Positions 45,517 through 54,737 of a stretch of DNA of 64,000 nt are shown here, in pieces (position 1 is the first letter of the stretch; each line of letters opens with the position of its first letter). A program made the translations under genes and the position numbers. A model generated the notes under the pieces. That model was not told the origin of the DNA. It searched no databases and was given only the letters and a program-made list of their open reading frames with translations. Source of the DNA: an uncultured Pelagibacteraceae bacterium (GTDB taxonomy: Bacteria > Pseudomonadota > Alphaproteobacteria > Pelagibacterales > Pelagibacteraceae); NCBI GenBank assembly GCA_902615445.1, contig CACMOQ010000002.1:62001-126000 (forward strand), given 5' to 3'.

Positions 45517-47301
45517 ATGTTTAAGTTAATAAGTGAAATACCAAAGATTATAACAGTAAAACATAAAATATTATTAATAATTTTATTTGTATGGACTATA
45601 TTTATGTCCTTTACGGAATTGTTAGGACTTGGCTCGTTAGTTTTTTTAGTATCAGTCGTTAGTGAACCAGAAATGATAATTAATAAGATTAATTCATTAG
45701 AACTTAATTTTCACATAACAAATATAAGTCATTCAAAACTTATCTCTTATTCATGTTTTTTTTTAGTAATTGCTTTTACAATAAAATCATTAGTAACATA
45801 TGTTTTTGGATATTTTGCAGCAAAAATAACTACGAATATTAATTATTATGTGAGTTCGTCTTTTTTTAAAAATTACCTCAAAAAATCTTATGAGGAGTAT
45901 CTAAATTTAAATTCAACAAAATTTGCAAATGATATTAAAGATGAAACTTCAAGATTTATTACTTTTCTATTTGCGTTTATAAATATTGTAAGAGATTTGT
46001 TTTTAGTAATGATAATTTTTATTACTTTAATGTTTACAAGTTCATCTGTAACCTTATCGATTTTTTTGATAATTTTAATAATATCATCATTAATTTATCT
46101 TTTTCTAAAAAAAATTTTGAGACGACTTGGTAATGACAGATCTAAATTTAATACCAAAATATATAATATTTTAATTGAAACTTTTAACGGCATCAAAAAT
46201 ATAAAGTTAATAGGTGCTGAAAATTTGATTTCTAAGAACTACAATAGATACAACGACAACTTTTTAAGAAATAACTTAAAAATGAGAATTTTAAATCCTG
46301 TGCCAAGAATCTTTCTTGAATGGGTTGCAATTGTAGGAATATCAACTTTAGTAATTTATTTAAATTATCAAAATAAAAATTTAAATGATTTTATACCGAT
46401 ACTGACATTTATAGCAGTCGCTGCAATTAGGTTAATACCAGCATTTTCTGCAATAAACCAAAATATTAACCATTTAAATTATAACCTTAATGCTACGTCT
46501 TTAATTATAAAGGAATTAAAAAATCAAAAAAGGCTAGACGAAAAAATAATCAATAAAAAAATGAAGATTAACTCAATAAACTTAAAAAGAATTAATTACA
46601 AATATAATAAGAGTCAAAATAATATTTTAAATAATATCAGCCTTAAGATAAAAAAAAATCAACTTATAGGTATTGTGGGCTCTAGTGGATCTGGAAAAAC
46701 AACACTCGTAGAGGTACTTTTAGGTTTAATAAATCCTTCAAAAGGAAAAATATATGTCAATAATAAAATTAATATTAGAAATACCAAATATTTTAAAAAT
46801 TCAATAAGCTATGTTTCTCAGGATATATTTCTATTTGAAGGTACACTTTTAGAAAATATCACTTTTGGTGATTACAAAGATAATTTGGATAAAAAGCATT
46901 TATCGAAAATTATCGAGATTTGTGAATTACAAAAATTAATTAAAAAGAATAAAGATGGTATAAACCTAAAAATTAAAGAAAATGGAAAAAACTTATCAGG
47001 AGGAGAAATGCAAAGAGTTGCAATTGCAAGAGCTTTATTTAGAAAACCTAATTTAATCGTTTTGGATGAAGCAACTAGTTCATTAGATATACAATTAGAA
47101 AAGAAAATTGTTGATAATCTTAATAAAATTATAGAAGATAAAATAATTTTTATGGTTGCTCATAGATTAACATCTCTTAAATTTTGTAATAAACTTATGT
47201 TAATTGATAATGGAGTTATAGTTGACTTTGATGATACAAAAAAAATACTTAATAAACATAAAGAATTGAAAAAATATCTAAATGTAAAAAAAATTAAATA
47301 A
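45517..47301 (+). CDS. ABC transporter, fused permease-ATPase (PglK/MsbA-like flippase)
   Basis: The 594-residue half transporter has six transmembrane helices in residues 1-310, starting with FTELLGLGSLVFLVSVVS as in PglK-type lipid-linked oligosaccharide flippases. The nucleotide-binding domain has Walker A GIVGSSGSGKTTLVEVLLG, signature LSGGEMQRVAIARAL, Walker B LIVLDEATSSLD and His switch MVAHRLTS. As no Wzx gene is visible in the window, this is the best candidate for moving the completed lipid-linked glycan. A Shine-Dalgarno GGAG precedes the ATG. Confidence 0.87.
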   Translation: MFKLISEIPKIITVKHKILLIILFVWTIFMSFTELLGLGSLVFLVSVVSEPEMIINKINSLELNFHITNISHSKLISYSCFFLVIAFTIKSLVTYVFGYFAAKITTNINYYVSSSFFKNYLKKSYEEYLNLNSTKFANDIKDETSRFITFLFAFINIVRDLFLVMIIFITLMFTSSSVTLSIFLIILIISSLIYLFLKKILRRLGNDRSKFNTKIYNILIETFNGIKNIKLIGAENLISKNYNRYNDNFLRNNLKMRILNPVPRIFLEWVAIVGISTLVIYLNYQNKNLNDFIPILTFIAVAAIRLIPAFSAINQNINHLNYNLNATSLIIKELKNQKRLDEKIINKKMKINSINLKRINYKYNKSQNNILNNISLKIKKNQLIGIVGSSGSGKTTLVEVLLGLINPSKGKIYVNNKINIRNTKYFKNSISYVSQDIFLFEGTLLENITFGDYKDNLDKKHLSKIIEICELQKLIKKNKDGINLKIKENGKNLSGGEMQRVAIARALFRKPNLIVLDEATSSLDIQLEKKIVDNLNKIIEDKIIFMVAHRLTSLKFCNKLMLIDNGVIVDFDDTKKILNKHKELKKYLNVKKIK

Positions 47302-47309
47302 TTTATTGA

Positions 47310-48527
47310 CTAATTTTGTAATAATTTTTTATAAAGGCTTATATACTTTTGAGATATTAATTTAGCATCATAATTTTGAATTTTTATTCTCGCTTTATTG
47401 CCAAGCGTATTGCTACTTTTCACCTCTTCAGACATCCAGTCTATACCTCTTTTAAGTTCATAGGCATTATGTTTATCCACAATAAATCCATCAATTTTAT
47501 GTTCTATGATTTCAGATATACTTGTATTTTTAAAACAGATAACAGGAGTCTTACAAAGCATTGCCTCAGCAAATGTTTTAGGCCAAGCATCTTGAATTGA
47601 TGGAGCAACAAAAAAGTCAGCACTAGAGTATACATTATTCAAGTCCTTTTTATCTTCTATATATCCTAGACTTTTAAATTCGATACCAATTTTTTTAAGA
47701 GTATCATGTGACCAAAAATTACCAAAAATTAATAAAAAATACCTTGACTTATCTAGCGTTTTTAGACTTTCCACAAATATTTCCCAACCCTTTCTTTTGC
47801 TTTGGGGATTTTGTGATCCGTAACAAATAATTTGCTTTTCACTATTAATATTTAAATATTTTTTGGCAATATTTTTTTCTATGATTTCAAAATCATCTTT
47901 ATTTATGTTGTTGGGAATATGTGTAATATTAAAATTTTTTAAAACATTACTTTTTTGAGCCTCGTCCATTAACCATTTACTTACCGCTACAAAATTAAAG
48001 TTATGATTATAATTTTTTTTTTTATATTTTTTTAAAAATTCTGACAAGAATGTTTTTTCATAATCCTTAAAATCCATTGTATAATGTGGACCACCACTAA
48101 ACGCCCACATATCTCTCATAGTCCATACAACAGGTTTATTTATTTTAGATAAGGATTTAAGCTTTATGAAACCTTGGTTTAGCCAATGAATATGAATTAT
48201 GTCAGCGTCTTTATATTCTTTGAATTTGGTCAGGTCAAAACCAAACATACAAATGTTAAATGTTTGTCTCGGTGAATTTAAAAATATTGACTTAATTATT
48301 TTCTCGAAAATTACAAATAACATATTTAAAAATCTAGTATAAAATTTTCGGTTTATAAATATTATCTTATCTTTGTTTTTTTGGTTAATTTCTCTCTCAA
48401 AAAAAGCATCGCTTAAAATTTTAGAGTCTAAATTGTGATTTATTAATGCATTATGTAATATTTTTGAGCCTATGAAAGCTCCATTACTCATAGATCCTCC
48501 CACAATATGCAGAACTTTGATTTTCAT
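47310..48527 (-). CDS. GT4 family glycosyltransferase
   Basis: The 405-residue GT-B transferase has VLHIVGGSMSNGAFIGSKIL at the N-terminus (acceptor side) and the donor-site run SADFFVAPSIQDAWPKTFAEAMLCKTP in the C-terminal half, with the E-x7-E element. ICYGSQNPQSKRKGWEIFVES begins the second domain. It resembles the WcaC/WbaZ group with retaining activity. It is convergent with the ABC transporter gene. Confidence 0.9.
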   Translation of the reverse strand: MKIKVLHIVGGSMSNGAFIGSKILHNALINHNLDSKILSDAFFEREINQKNKDKIIFINRKFYTRFLNMLFVIFEKIIKSIFLNSPRQTFNICMFGFDLTKFKEYKDADIIHIHWLNQGFIKLKSLSKINKPVVWTMRDMWAFSGGPHYTMDFKDYEKTFLSEFLKKYKKKNYNHNFNFVAVSKWLMDEAQKSNVLKNFNITHIPNNINKDDFEIIEKNIAKKYLNINSEKQIICYGSQNPQSKRKGWEIFVESLKTLDKSRYFLLIFGNFWSHDTLKKIGIEFKSLGYIEDKKDLNNVYSSADFFVAPSIQDAWPKTFAEAMLCKTPVICFKNTSISEIIEHKIDGFIVDKHNAYELKRGIDWMSEEVKSSNTLGNKARIKIQNYDAKLISQKYISLYKKLLQN

Positions 48528-48542
48528 AAAAAAATATATAAA

Positions 48543-49319
48543 TTATTGATTTATTAGATCTCTCTTATGTTTTAATATTTGAAAACCCTCTATTTTTTTT
48601 GTTTCTTGCATTATTTTATTTATTTTAAGTTGTAAGTTATCTAAATTTTTTAAATAAAATCTTTCTTTTTCAAGTTGTATATAATTTTTTAATCTTTTTT
48701 TTATAATTTCTAAATCAGTATTAACAAAAAAAATTATGTCCGACTTTGGGCAAAATTTTAAATATTCATCTAACAAATCTAAATCTATATCTTTTTTGTA
48801 CAAAAAATAACTTTGAAATCTTTGAATAAATCCTTCAGACATAATAAGTATTCCGTCTATATCTTTCTTTTTAGCTATAAAGACAGATGTCATTTCATCT
48901 TTTATCCATCTTCGTAAATTTTTTTTTCTATATTTATTTTCCTGACTTGCCAGAATTTTCAAAATAATTTCATAGAAAGCTGCATACTCAATTTTAGATT
49001 CTTTGTATAATTCATTTTTTTTTTTTTGAAATTTAAAATAACTTGGATAAAGTATTTTTTTTGATATTTTGTAAAAAAATTTTTTTTTTTTAATTGATTT
49101 TACTTTTATAGATTTATCTGGTGAAATTTTACTATAAATAAATTTTTTTTTTAAAAGAGACAATAAAACATATAAATTGAGTCCATTAATTTTTAAAATG
49201 TATAACAGAATTAAAGATTTAATATCATATGTTTTAGTCTTACTTAATTTTTTATAGTAATTGGAAAAAAAAGTTTTTCCAGAATATGGTAGTCCAAAAA
49301 ATTCAATTATTTTCATCAA
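48543..49319 (-). CDS. P-loop protein, possible small-molecule or sugar kinase
   Basis: The 258-residue protein starts with a Walker A motif, FFGLPYSGKTFFSNYY (residues 7-22). ILIMSEGFIQRFQSYF fits a Walker B-like/substrate loop, and IIFFVNTDLEIIKKRLKNY resembles the lid region of dNK- and adenylate kinase-like proteins. No known family is recognised. It lies between the GT4 and acyltransferase genes. The very basic composition follows the local AT bias. Confidence 0.55.
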   Translation of the reverse strand: MMKIIEFFGLPYSGKTFFSNYYKKLSKTKTYDIKSLILLYILKINGLNLYVLLSLLKKKFIYSKISPDKSIKVKSIKKKKFFYKISKKILYPSYFKFQKKKNELYKESKIEYAAFYEIILKILASQENKYRKKNLRRWIKDEMTSVFIAKKKDIDGILIMSEGFIQRFQSYFLYKKDIDLDLLDEYLKFCPKSDIIFFVNTDLEIIKKRLKNYIQLEKERFYLKNLDNLQLKINKIMQETKKIEGFQILKHKRDLINQ

Positions 49320-49364
49320 TATTCATTATAGAACATATATTCAGTAATTATCAGATTTTTAAAA

Positions 49365-51224
49365 TCATTTAATTAAAGAAAAAAACTTATATTCTTCTAA
49401 TTTTTGTCCAAAATAATTCATACCCTTATAAGACCAATGATCTTTATCAGAATATAGTAAAATATCGTCCAATAACAATGTACAATTAGGATTGCAATTG
49501 ATTTTTGATTTATCAAAAAACTTCACCTTAAATTTATTTTTTAAAATATCAAAATTCTCAATTAAAATATCTTTATCTGTAAGTAAATTTTTTGCGTATG
49601 AATTTATATTATCTTTTTTCTTGAAATAAAGCGTTGGGACATCATAGAATCTATGGCCGTTACTAACAATTATAAGATTTTGATTACTTTTATAAAAGTA
49701 ATTTAAAACCTTATGATAATCGATACCTCTTGGCCACCGATTAGATATAATCAATGTCTTGGAATTTCTTATATATTCCTTTTCAAAATTATTAAGAGCT
49801 ATTGAGCAACTATTTTTTCTCTTAAAAATTTTATAATTAATAGTTTCAATGACATTGTCTTGTAGAGTTTTCTTTTTAAAACAGTATATGTACTCAAAAT
49901 TTTGATAAACATATTTATTGATTTTATTTTGTTTTTTTAAACTTTTAATTGCTAAATATAAGTCAAAAGCATGACTATCTCCAAGTATGACTATATTATT
50001 TAAATTTTGTTTCCTCGAAAAAAAACCTTCTTTTTTTGCTTCTAATAAAATTTGATTCTCAATTTCATTTTTGGTTTTACGCCCTTCAAATACACTTTGA
50101 ATTATACGATTATTTTTAAATTCTTTGGACGTTTTTTTTTTATTAAGATTTTCTAAAAAAGGACTAAAACAAATTACTATAGAAAAAAAAACTATCGAAA
50201 AAAAATAAATCTCTTTTGTTTTCAATTTAGAAGGGTATCTAATTTTTTTTTCATAAATTTCATAAATCACAACAGAAACAAGATACGAAATGATTAATAA
50301 AGTAATTTTTTCAGGAAAAGTTATCAAGTCTATTTTTTCATAGCGATAAAAAACTAAAATCGGCCAGTGAACAAGATAAAGTGTATAACTAATTTTAGCT
50401 GTATAGTTAATAAAAAAATTATTTTTGATAAAAATAAGCCTTTTAGGTATTTGAAATAAAATAATTAATGCTGCCCCAAGACAGGGCAATAAAGCATAGA
50501 TGCCAGGAAAATCTAAATTATTATTATAAAAAGTAGATGAAAAAAAAATTAATATCAGTCCCAAAAAAAATAAATAATCATTCCGAAATTTTCTTTTTTT
50601 TAAAATTAAAAAAGTTAACGAGCCAATACAAAATTCAAATAATCTGAAACCTGTAAAATAAAAAAAGCCATCTGTTCTCGAAGAATATAGATATGATAAT
50701 AATAAACTCAAAGATAAGATTAATAAAATTGGGATAAATAAATTAATTTTAAAAATCTTTCTAATTATTAGCAAAATTATGGGCCAAATAATGTAGTATT
50801 GTATTTCGACTGCAAGAGACCAAGTGTGAAGAAGAGGCTTGAAAAATTTATTATAATCAAAATACCCTGTCTCTTGATAGAAAAAAAAATTTGAAAGCGC
50901 AACTAATGAAAACTTTGATGAATTTATAAGTCTTTCAAAATGAATAGGTGACAAAATGTAATAGCCCGCTACTAAACTTAAAAGTATTATTAGATATAGT
51001 GAGGGAAGTATTCTTTTGCCCCTTTTATAATAAAAATTTATTAATGAAAATTTTTTACTTGTTAAAATTATTGAGGTAATTAAATATCCACTAATAGTAA
51101 AAAAAATATCCACTCCTACAAATCCACCTTTAAATAAAAATACGTCAAAGTGAAATAATAAAACTAAGAAAATTGATATTGATCTTAAAAACTGAATTTC
51201 ATAAATTAAATTATGGGTTTTCAT
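49365..51224 (-). CDS. Acyltransferase 3 (OafA-like) with C-terminal SGNH domain
   Basis: This membrane O-acetyltransferase would decorate the polysaccharide. About 11 helices (residues 1-350) include the LRSISIFLVLLFHF and GGFVGVDIFFTISGYLIT motifs (the first usually has RxxA; here the last residue is Ser-Ile). The SGNH domain after residue 400 has NIVILGDSHAFDLYLA and a C-terminal DKDHWSYKG catalytic Asp-His pair. It is the OafA two-domain architecture, 619 residues. It follows the GMC gene by 10 bases. Confidence 0.9.
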   Translation of the reverse strand: MKTHNLIYEIQFLRSISIFLVLLFHFDVFLFKGGFVGVDIFFTISGYLITSIILTSKKFSLINFYYKRGKRILPSLYLIILLSLVAGYYILSPIHFERLINSSKFSLVALSNFFFYQETGYFDYNKFFKPLLHTWSLAVEIQYYIIWPIILLIIRKIFKINLFIPILLILSLSLLLSYLYSSRTDGFFYFTGFRLFEFCIGSLTFLILKKRKFRNDYLFFLGLILIFFSSTFYNNNLDFPGIYALLPCLGAALIILFQIPKRLIFIKNNFFINYTAKISYTLYLVHWPILVFYRYEKIDLITFPEKITLLIISYLVSVVIYEIYEKKIRYPSKLKTKEIYFFSIVFFSIVICFSPFLENLNKKKTSKEFKNNRIIQSVFEGRKTKNEIENQILLEAKKEGFFSRKQNLNNIVILGDSHAFDLYLAIKSLKKQNKINKYVYQNFEYIYCFKKKTLQDNVIETINYKIFKRKNSCSIALNNFEKEYIRNSKTLIISNRWPRGIDYHKVLNYFYKSNQNLIIVSNGHRFYDVPTLYFKKKDNINSYAKNLLTDKDILIENFDILKNKFKVKFFDKSKINCNPNCTLLLDDILLYSDKDHWSYKGMNYFGQKLEEYKFFSLIK

Positions 51225-51234
51225 TAAAGTTTAT

Positions 51235-52668
51235 TTAACTAAACTTTTTTTCTAAGTGGTTACCTAATCTAACGGCCAGTTGACAAATAGTAAATGTTGG
51301 ATTTGCGTGTCCGCCAGTTGGAAAAACACTTGATCCTAAAATAAATAAATTATTAATCCCGTGTGCTCTTAAATTTTTATCAACAACTGAGTCCAAATTT
51401 GAAAATCCCATTTTTGTCCCACCCATCTGATGAGCACCACCATATCCATCCTTGGGCCAAATATTTTGATTTGGATAAAGAAAGTCTCTAACAGCTAATC
51501 TTCCAATTTTTTTATCAATAAAAAATTTACCTACTTCCTCTAAAAATAATCTCATGGTTTTTTTAGTATCATCATTTAAGTTAGCAAAAACTTTTACCCT
51601 TGGTATACCCAAATTATCAACTTCATTTTCATCTAATGTTATATAATTAGTGTCACTTGGCAAAGCCTCCCAGGAAGAAAAAAATTTTAAATTTGCACAA
51701 TCTATTTTTTTATCTCCAAGAGCTGCAATTTTTTTTGCGTATTTTGGTGCTATACAAAGTAAATCTTTTAATAATTCTTTTGTTTTTGAGGGATAGTCGT
51801 TAACAATTATTCTTAATCCTACATTTCCAATTTTTTTTTCTTCAATAAAATTTTTTGTGGGGGATAAAAAGAACATTCCTAAATTCATATATCCATTATC
51901 TAATATTTTCTCAATTTTACTCATATCAATTAAACTTTTAGCAACAACATAATTTGGATGGATTAAATAATCTTTTCCTACGCTTATATTTTTTAGAAAA
52001 TGACTTTTTGACTCTTTTTTACTATAAAGTAGAATCCTGGAATTTTCTATTGCTCCACATGCTAAAATTATAACTTTCGGTTTTATCGAATAATATTTTT
52101 TTGTTTTATGATCAAACAATTGTGCAGTTTCTACATTCAAATTTCCATCAATTTTTGTAATTGCTGTTTCAATCAATAAATCAATATTTTTATCATTTAA
52201 TATTTTGTCTTTATAAAATTCATTAAATCTAATAGTAGGCTCACTCCATTGGAAATCTATTAATCTGGTATTTTCATTGATCTGTTTATCTTTTAAAAAC
52301 TTGCGGTTTATTCTTAAAATTTTTCTTGCCTCATCAGTATATGGGGACAAGTCACTTTTATTTATAGGCCAATTTTTTAAATCAATTTCATCTAGCTCCC
52401 TGCACATACCTCCCCATAGCATTGAGGTACCTCCAAAGGCTCTAATTCTTGAAACATCTGGTGCCTTAAGATTACAATTATTTATAATTGTCCCTTTATA
52501 GTACTCTTGTGACTCATCATCTAAATCAAATTTTCCTGCTTCGATAATTAAAATTTTTTTATTATCATTTTTCTTAAGCTGAAATGCTAGTGAAATACCT
52601 GCTGGACCTGTGCCAACAATAACAAAATCATAATTTTCAACTTTTATGTTTTCTATTCTCTTTAACAT
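51235..52668 (-). CDS. GMC-family FAD oxidoreductase
   Basis: This FAD-dependent alcohol or sugar oxidoreductase of 477 residues has the FAD motif VIVGTGPAGISLAFQLKK (about 16-33), the GGTSMLWGGMCRELD substrate segment, ACGAIENSRILL, and the C-terminal catalytic His-Asn region GGHANPTFTICQLAVRLG. Relatives occur in O-antigen clusters, where they may oxidise a sugar hydroxyl; substrate unknown. No signal peptide is present. A 42-residue peptide with an RR motif is encoded 3 bases upstream, which suggests a partner protein. Confidence 0.88.
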   Translation of the reverse strand: MLKRIENIKVENYDFVIVGTGPAGISLAFQLKKNDNKKILIIEAGKFDLDDESQEYYKGTIINNCNLKAPDVSRIRAFGGTSMLWGGMCRELDEIDLKNWPINKSDLSPYTDEARKILRINRKFLKDKQINENTRLIDFQWSEPTIRFNEFYKDKILNDKNIDLLIETAITKIDGNLNVETAQLFDHKTKKYYSIKPKVIILACGAIENSRILLYSKKESKSHFLKNISVGKDYLIHPNYVVAKSLIDMSKIEKILDNGYMNLGMFFLSPTKNFIEEKKIGNVGLRIIVNDYPSKTKELLKDLLCIAPKYAKKIAALGDKKIDCANLKFFSSWEALPSDTNYITLDENEVDNLGIPRVKVFANLNDDTKKTMRLFLEEVGKFFIDKKIGRLAVRDFLYPNQNIWPKDGYGGAHQMGGTKMGFSNLDSVVDKNLRAHGINNLFILGSSVFPTGGHANPTFTICQLAVRLGNHLEKKFS

Positions 52669-52671
52669 TTT

Positions 52672-52800
52672 TTAGTCATCAGACCTTAATATCCAACGAT
52701 AATTTTTATACTTTTTTATCTTGAAATATTTTTTTATATTAATTGTAAATTTTAAAAAAGGTGATATTAAAATCATCTTTATTATTGTTCTTCTATTCAT
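52672..52800 (-). CDS. 42-residue basic peptide with N-terminal RR motif, upstream of GMC gene
   Basis: This ORF was found by reading the gap before the GMC gene. It starts MNRRTIIKMILISPFLK and ends YKNYRWILRSDD. The ATG overlaps the upstream stop (TAATG), the stop is 3 bases before the GMC start, and it fills the 131-base gap completely. The NRRTIIK start plus hydrophobic patch resembles the beginning of a Tat signal, as in small subunits of membrane-bound sugar dehydrogenases, but the hydrophobic stretch is short. Function unknown. Confidence 0.6.
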   Translation of the reverse strand: MNRRTIIKMILISPFLKFTINIKKYFKIKKYKNYRWILRSDD

Positions 52801-53603
52801 TATTCCTTACTCCTATTAATCCTTCTTATCGCTTCATGATCGATTCCTCTAAATTTATAAAAATTTAAATTTAACTTATTTCTTTTCGAATGCTCATAAG
52901 ATGAAATATGAGGACTAATATTATATTGATGAAAATAATTATATAAACTACTAAAAATATCTATATTGCGAGATGAAGAGATAAACCAAAAGTCGGATAT
53001 TCCTTTTTCATAAGTTCTATTATTTTTTTTAATCTTTTCGTTATAATTATTTCTTGGACTTGGGACATCATTGTGATTCGGCACTGTTAAATTTTCTTTA
53101 GAAATTCCATCGAAATTAAACTTTGTCAAAAATGCTAAATCCAATCTTGTGAGCATAACCAAATCATACTTAAAGTTATTTTGATTTTCGTATTTTAATT
53201 TTAAATTAACAACTTCTTTTGTACTGTACCATCTACTCCATACGTTTAGACAACGAATGAATTTTTTTTTAAATTTTGAAGACGAATTTTGAAAACTGTT
53301 TTTTTTATAAATTATTTTTATAGGCAAGTTTAATAATTCAGTCATAATTTTTTTATGAAAAACAGTTTTAAGAAAAAAATTTTTTTGTTTTTCAATTTTA
53401 TATAATTTTGGTTTATATAAATTTACTAATTGATCTTTAAATTCAACAGATTGCGAGTGAATAAAAATGTCAATCCTGTGTTTTGTTTCAAACACATTTT
53501 TTTTATAGTAATCATAACAAATACCAGGATTTAATGATCTACCCTCTCCATATTTTTTATCAACACTCCCTACTAAACCGTAAAAACAAACTGCTATTTT
53601 CAT
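52800..53603 (-). CDS. Uncharacterised protein, possible glycosyltransferase
   Basis: The 267-residue protein begins MKIAVCFYGLVGSVDKKYG and has DIFIHSQSVEF, a DLVMLTRLDLAFLTKF segment that resembles a DxD sugar-donor site, DFWFISSSRNID, and a C-terminal RGIDHEAIRR. Proteins of this pattern occur in surface-polysaccharide and marine-virus clusters, but I know no characterised member. No membrane helices. It precedes the small RR peptide and GMC genes with overlapping stop-start codons. Confidence 0.55.
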   Translation of the reverse strand: MKIAVCFYGLVGSVDKKYGEGRSLNPGICYDYYKKNVFETKHRIDIFIHSQSVEFKDQLVNLYKPKLYKIEKQKNFFLKTVFHKKIMTELLNLPIKIIYKKNSFQNSSSKFKKKFIRCLNVWSRWYSTKEVVNLKLKYENQNNFKYDLVMLTRLDLAFLTKFNFDGISKENLTVPNHNDVPSPRNNYNEKIKKNNRTYEKGISDFWFISSSRNIDIFSSLYNYFHQYNISPHISSYEHSKRNKLNLNFYKFRGIDHEAIRRINRSKE

Positions 53604-53689
53604 TTTTTAATTTTAATGTAATAAAGCATGTGTATTGATCGACAATATATAATTTATATTTTTTTTTGTATAGTATATAGTTTAAATTA

Positions 53690-54733
53690 ATGCGAGATTT
53701 TCTATTAAAGATTAAAAGAACAAAAATTTGGTATTTTTTCTTATTATTTTTTTTTCAACCGTTATTTAATTTTATTTGGAAAAATATTATAAACTTTAAA
53801 GGTAGATTAATTTATTTAAAATTCAAAAGAATAAATAAGTTCGACAAAAATAGTGATTATCTGGGAAAAAATAAAGACAAGAAAATCATAAGGGACTCTA
53901 AAATTTTTAAAAATTTAACTGATAAAATCAATCAAAATTTAGATGATGAATTTTTGAAAAAAATGAGAGAAAAAATAGGCCTTAGAACATATGATAAAGG
54001 TCATTATTTGAATGATAAACCAGGTTTCACAATTGATCTTTATCCATATTTAGATGAACACTTAAAAAAAGAGATAATTCATTCTGCACTAAACACTGAA
54101 ATAATAGATGAGGTATCTACCTACTTAGGCGTTATGCCAGTTTTTGGTAAAATAAATCTTGGTTTAAATATACCTGTCAAAGGCTCTTCTGAACGAGGAA
54201 GTATGCTTTGGCATAAAGATGACTTTGGTTTTAAAACAGTAGATTTTTTTATTCCTATACGTGAAGTTAATAAATATAATGGTCCTTTACATTTTCATAA
54301 AAAAAATAATCCACTAGGTGCTTTTCATAAATTTGAAAATATTATTAAAAATCCTAAAAGAGGTGAAAGGAATAAAATTAAAATTGAGGAATTCAAAAGA
54401 AAAGTAAGTGATGAAATGACGGAGTCATTTTTAGGTATGCCAGGAGATGCTTTAATGATGGATAGCTTTTCGTGTTATCACAGAGGTGGATATTGTGAGT
54501 CATCTGAAAGAATTATGCTCAGAATTTGTTATCACACTCCGGATAGTATAGATATGTTGAATAAAAAAAACTCAAATGGTGTTTTTAGATATTGTAATCT
54601 GTTAAAAGAGAACGATCAAAATTTATCTTTTGAAAAAAAATATATTCTGTTTTATAGGCCTAATATAATATACAAACTGAAAATACCAGAATTTCTATTA
54701 TTTGTTTACAGACTTTTGCATTTTAAAGAGTAA
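53690..54733 (+). CDS. PhyH-like Fe(II)/2-oxoglutarate dioxygenase
   Basis: The 347-residue protein has a candidate iron site of His175-x-Asp177 in LWHKDDFG and a distal His264 in DSFSCYHRGG, with Arg nearby (SSERIMLRICY) for 2-oxoglutarate. GPLHFHKK lies between them. This matches the phytanoyl-CoA dioxygenase fold. The N-terminus holds an amphipathic or membrane-associated stretch (IWYFFLLFFFQPLF, about 13-26). It might hydroxylate a sugar or lipid part of the glycan; this is inference. It is a plus-strand single gene. Confidence 0.72.
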   Translation: MRDFLLKIKRTKIWYFFLLFFFQPLFNFIWKNIINFKGRLIYLKFKRINKFDKNSDYLGKNKDKKIIRDSKIFKNLTDKINQNLDDEFLKKMREKIGLRTYDKGHYLNDKPGFTIDLYPYLDEHLKKEIIHSALNTEIIDEVSTYLGVMPVFGKINLGLNIPVKGSSERGSMLWHKDDFGFKTVDFFIPIREVNKYNGPLHFHKKNNPLGAFHKFENIIKNPKRGERNKIKIEEFKRKVSDEMTESFLGMPGDALMMDSFSCYHRGGYCESSERIMLRICYHTPDSIDMLNKKNSNGVFRYCNLLKENDQNLSFEKKYILFYRPNIIYKLKIPEFLLFVYRLLHFKE

Positions 54734-54737
54734 AAAA

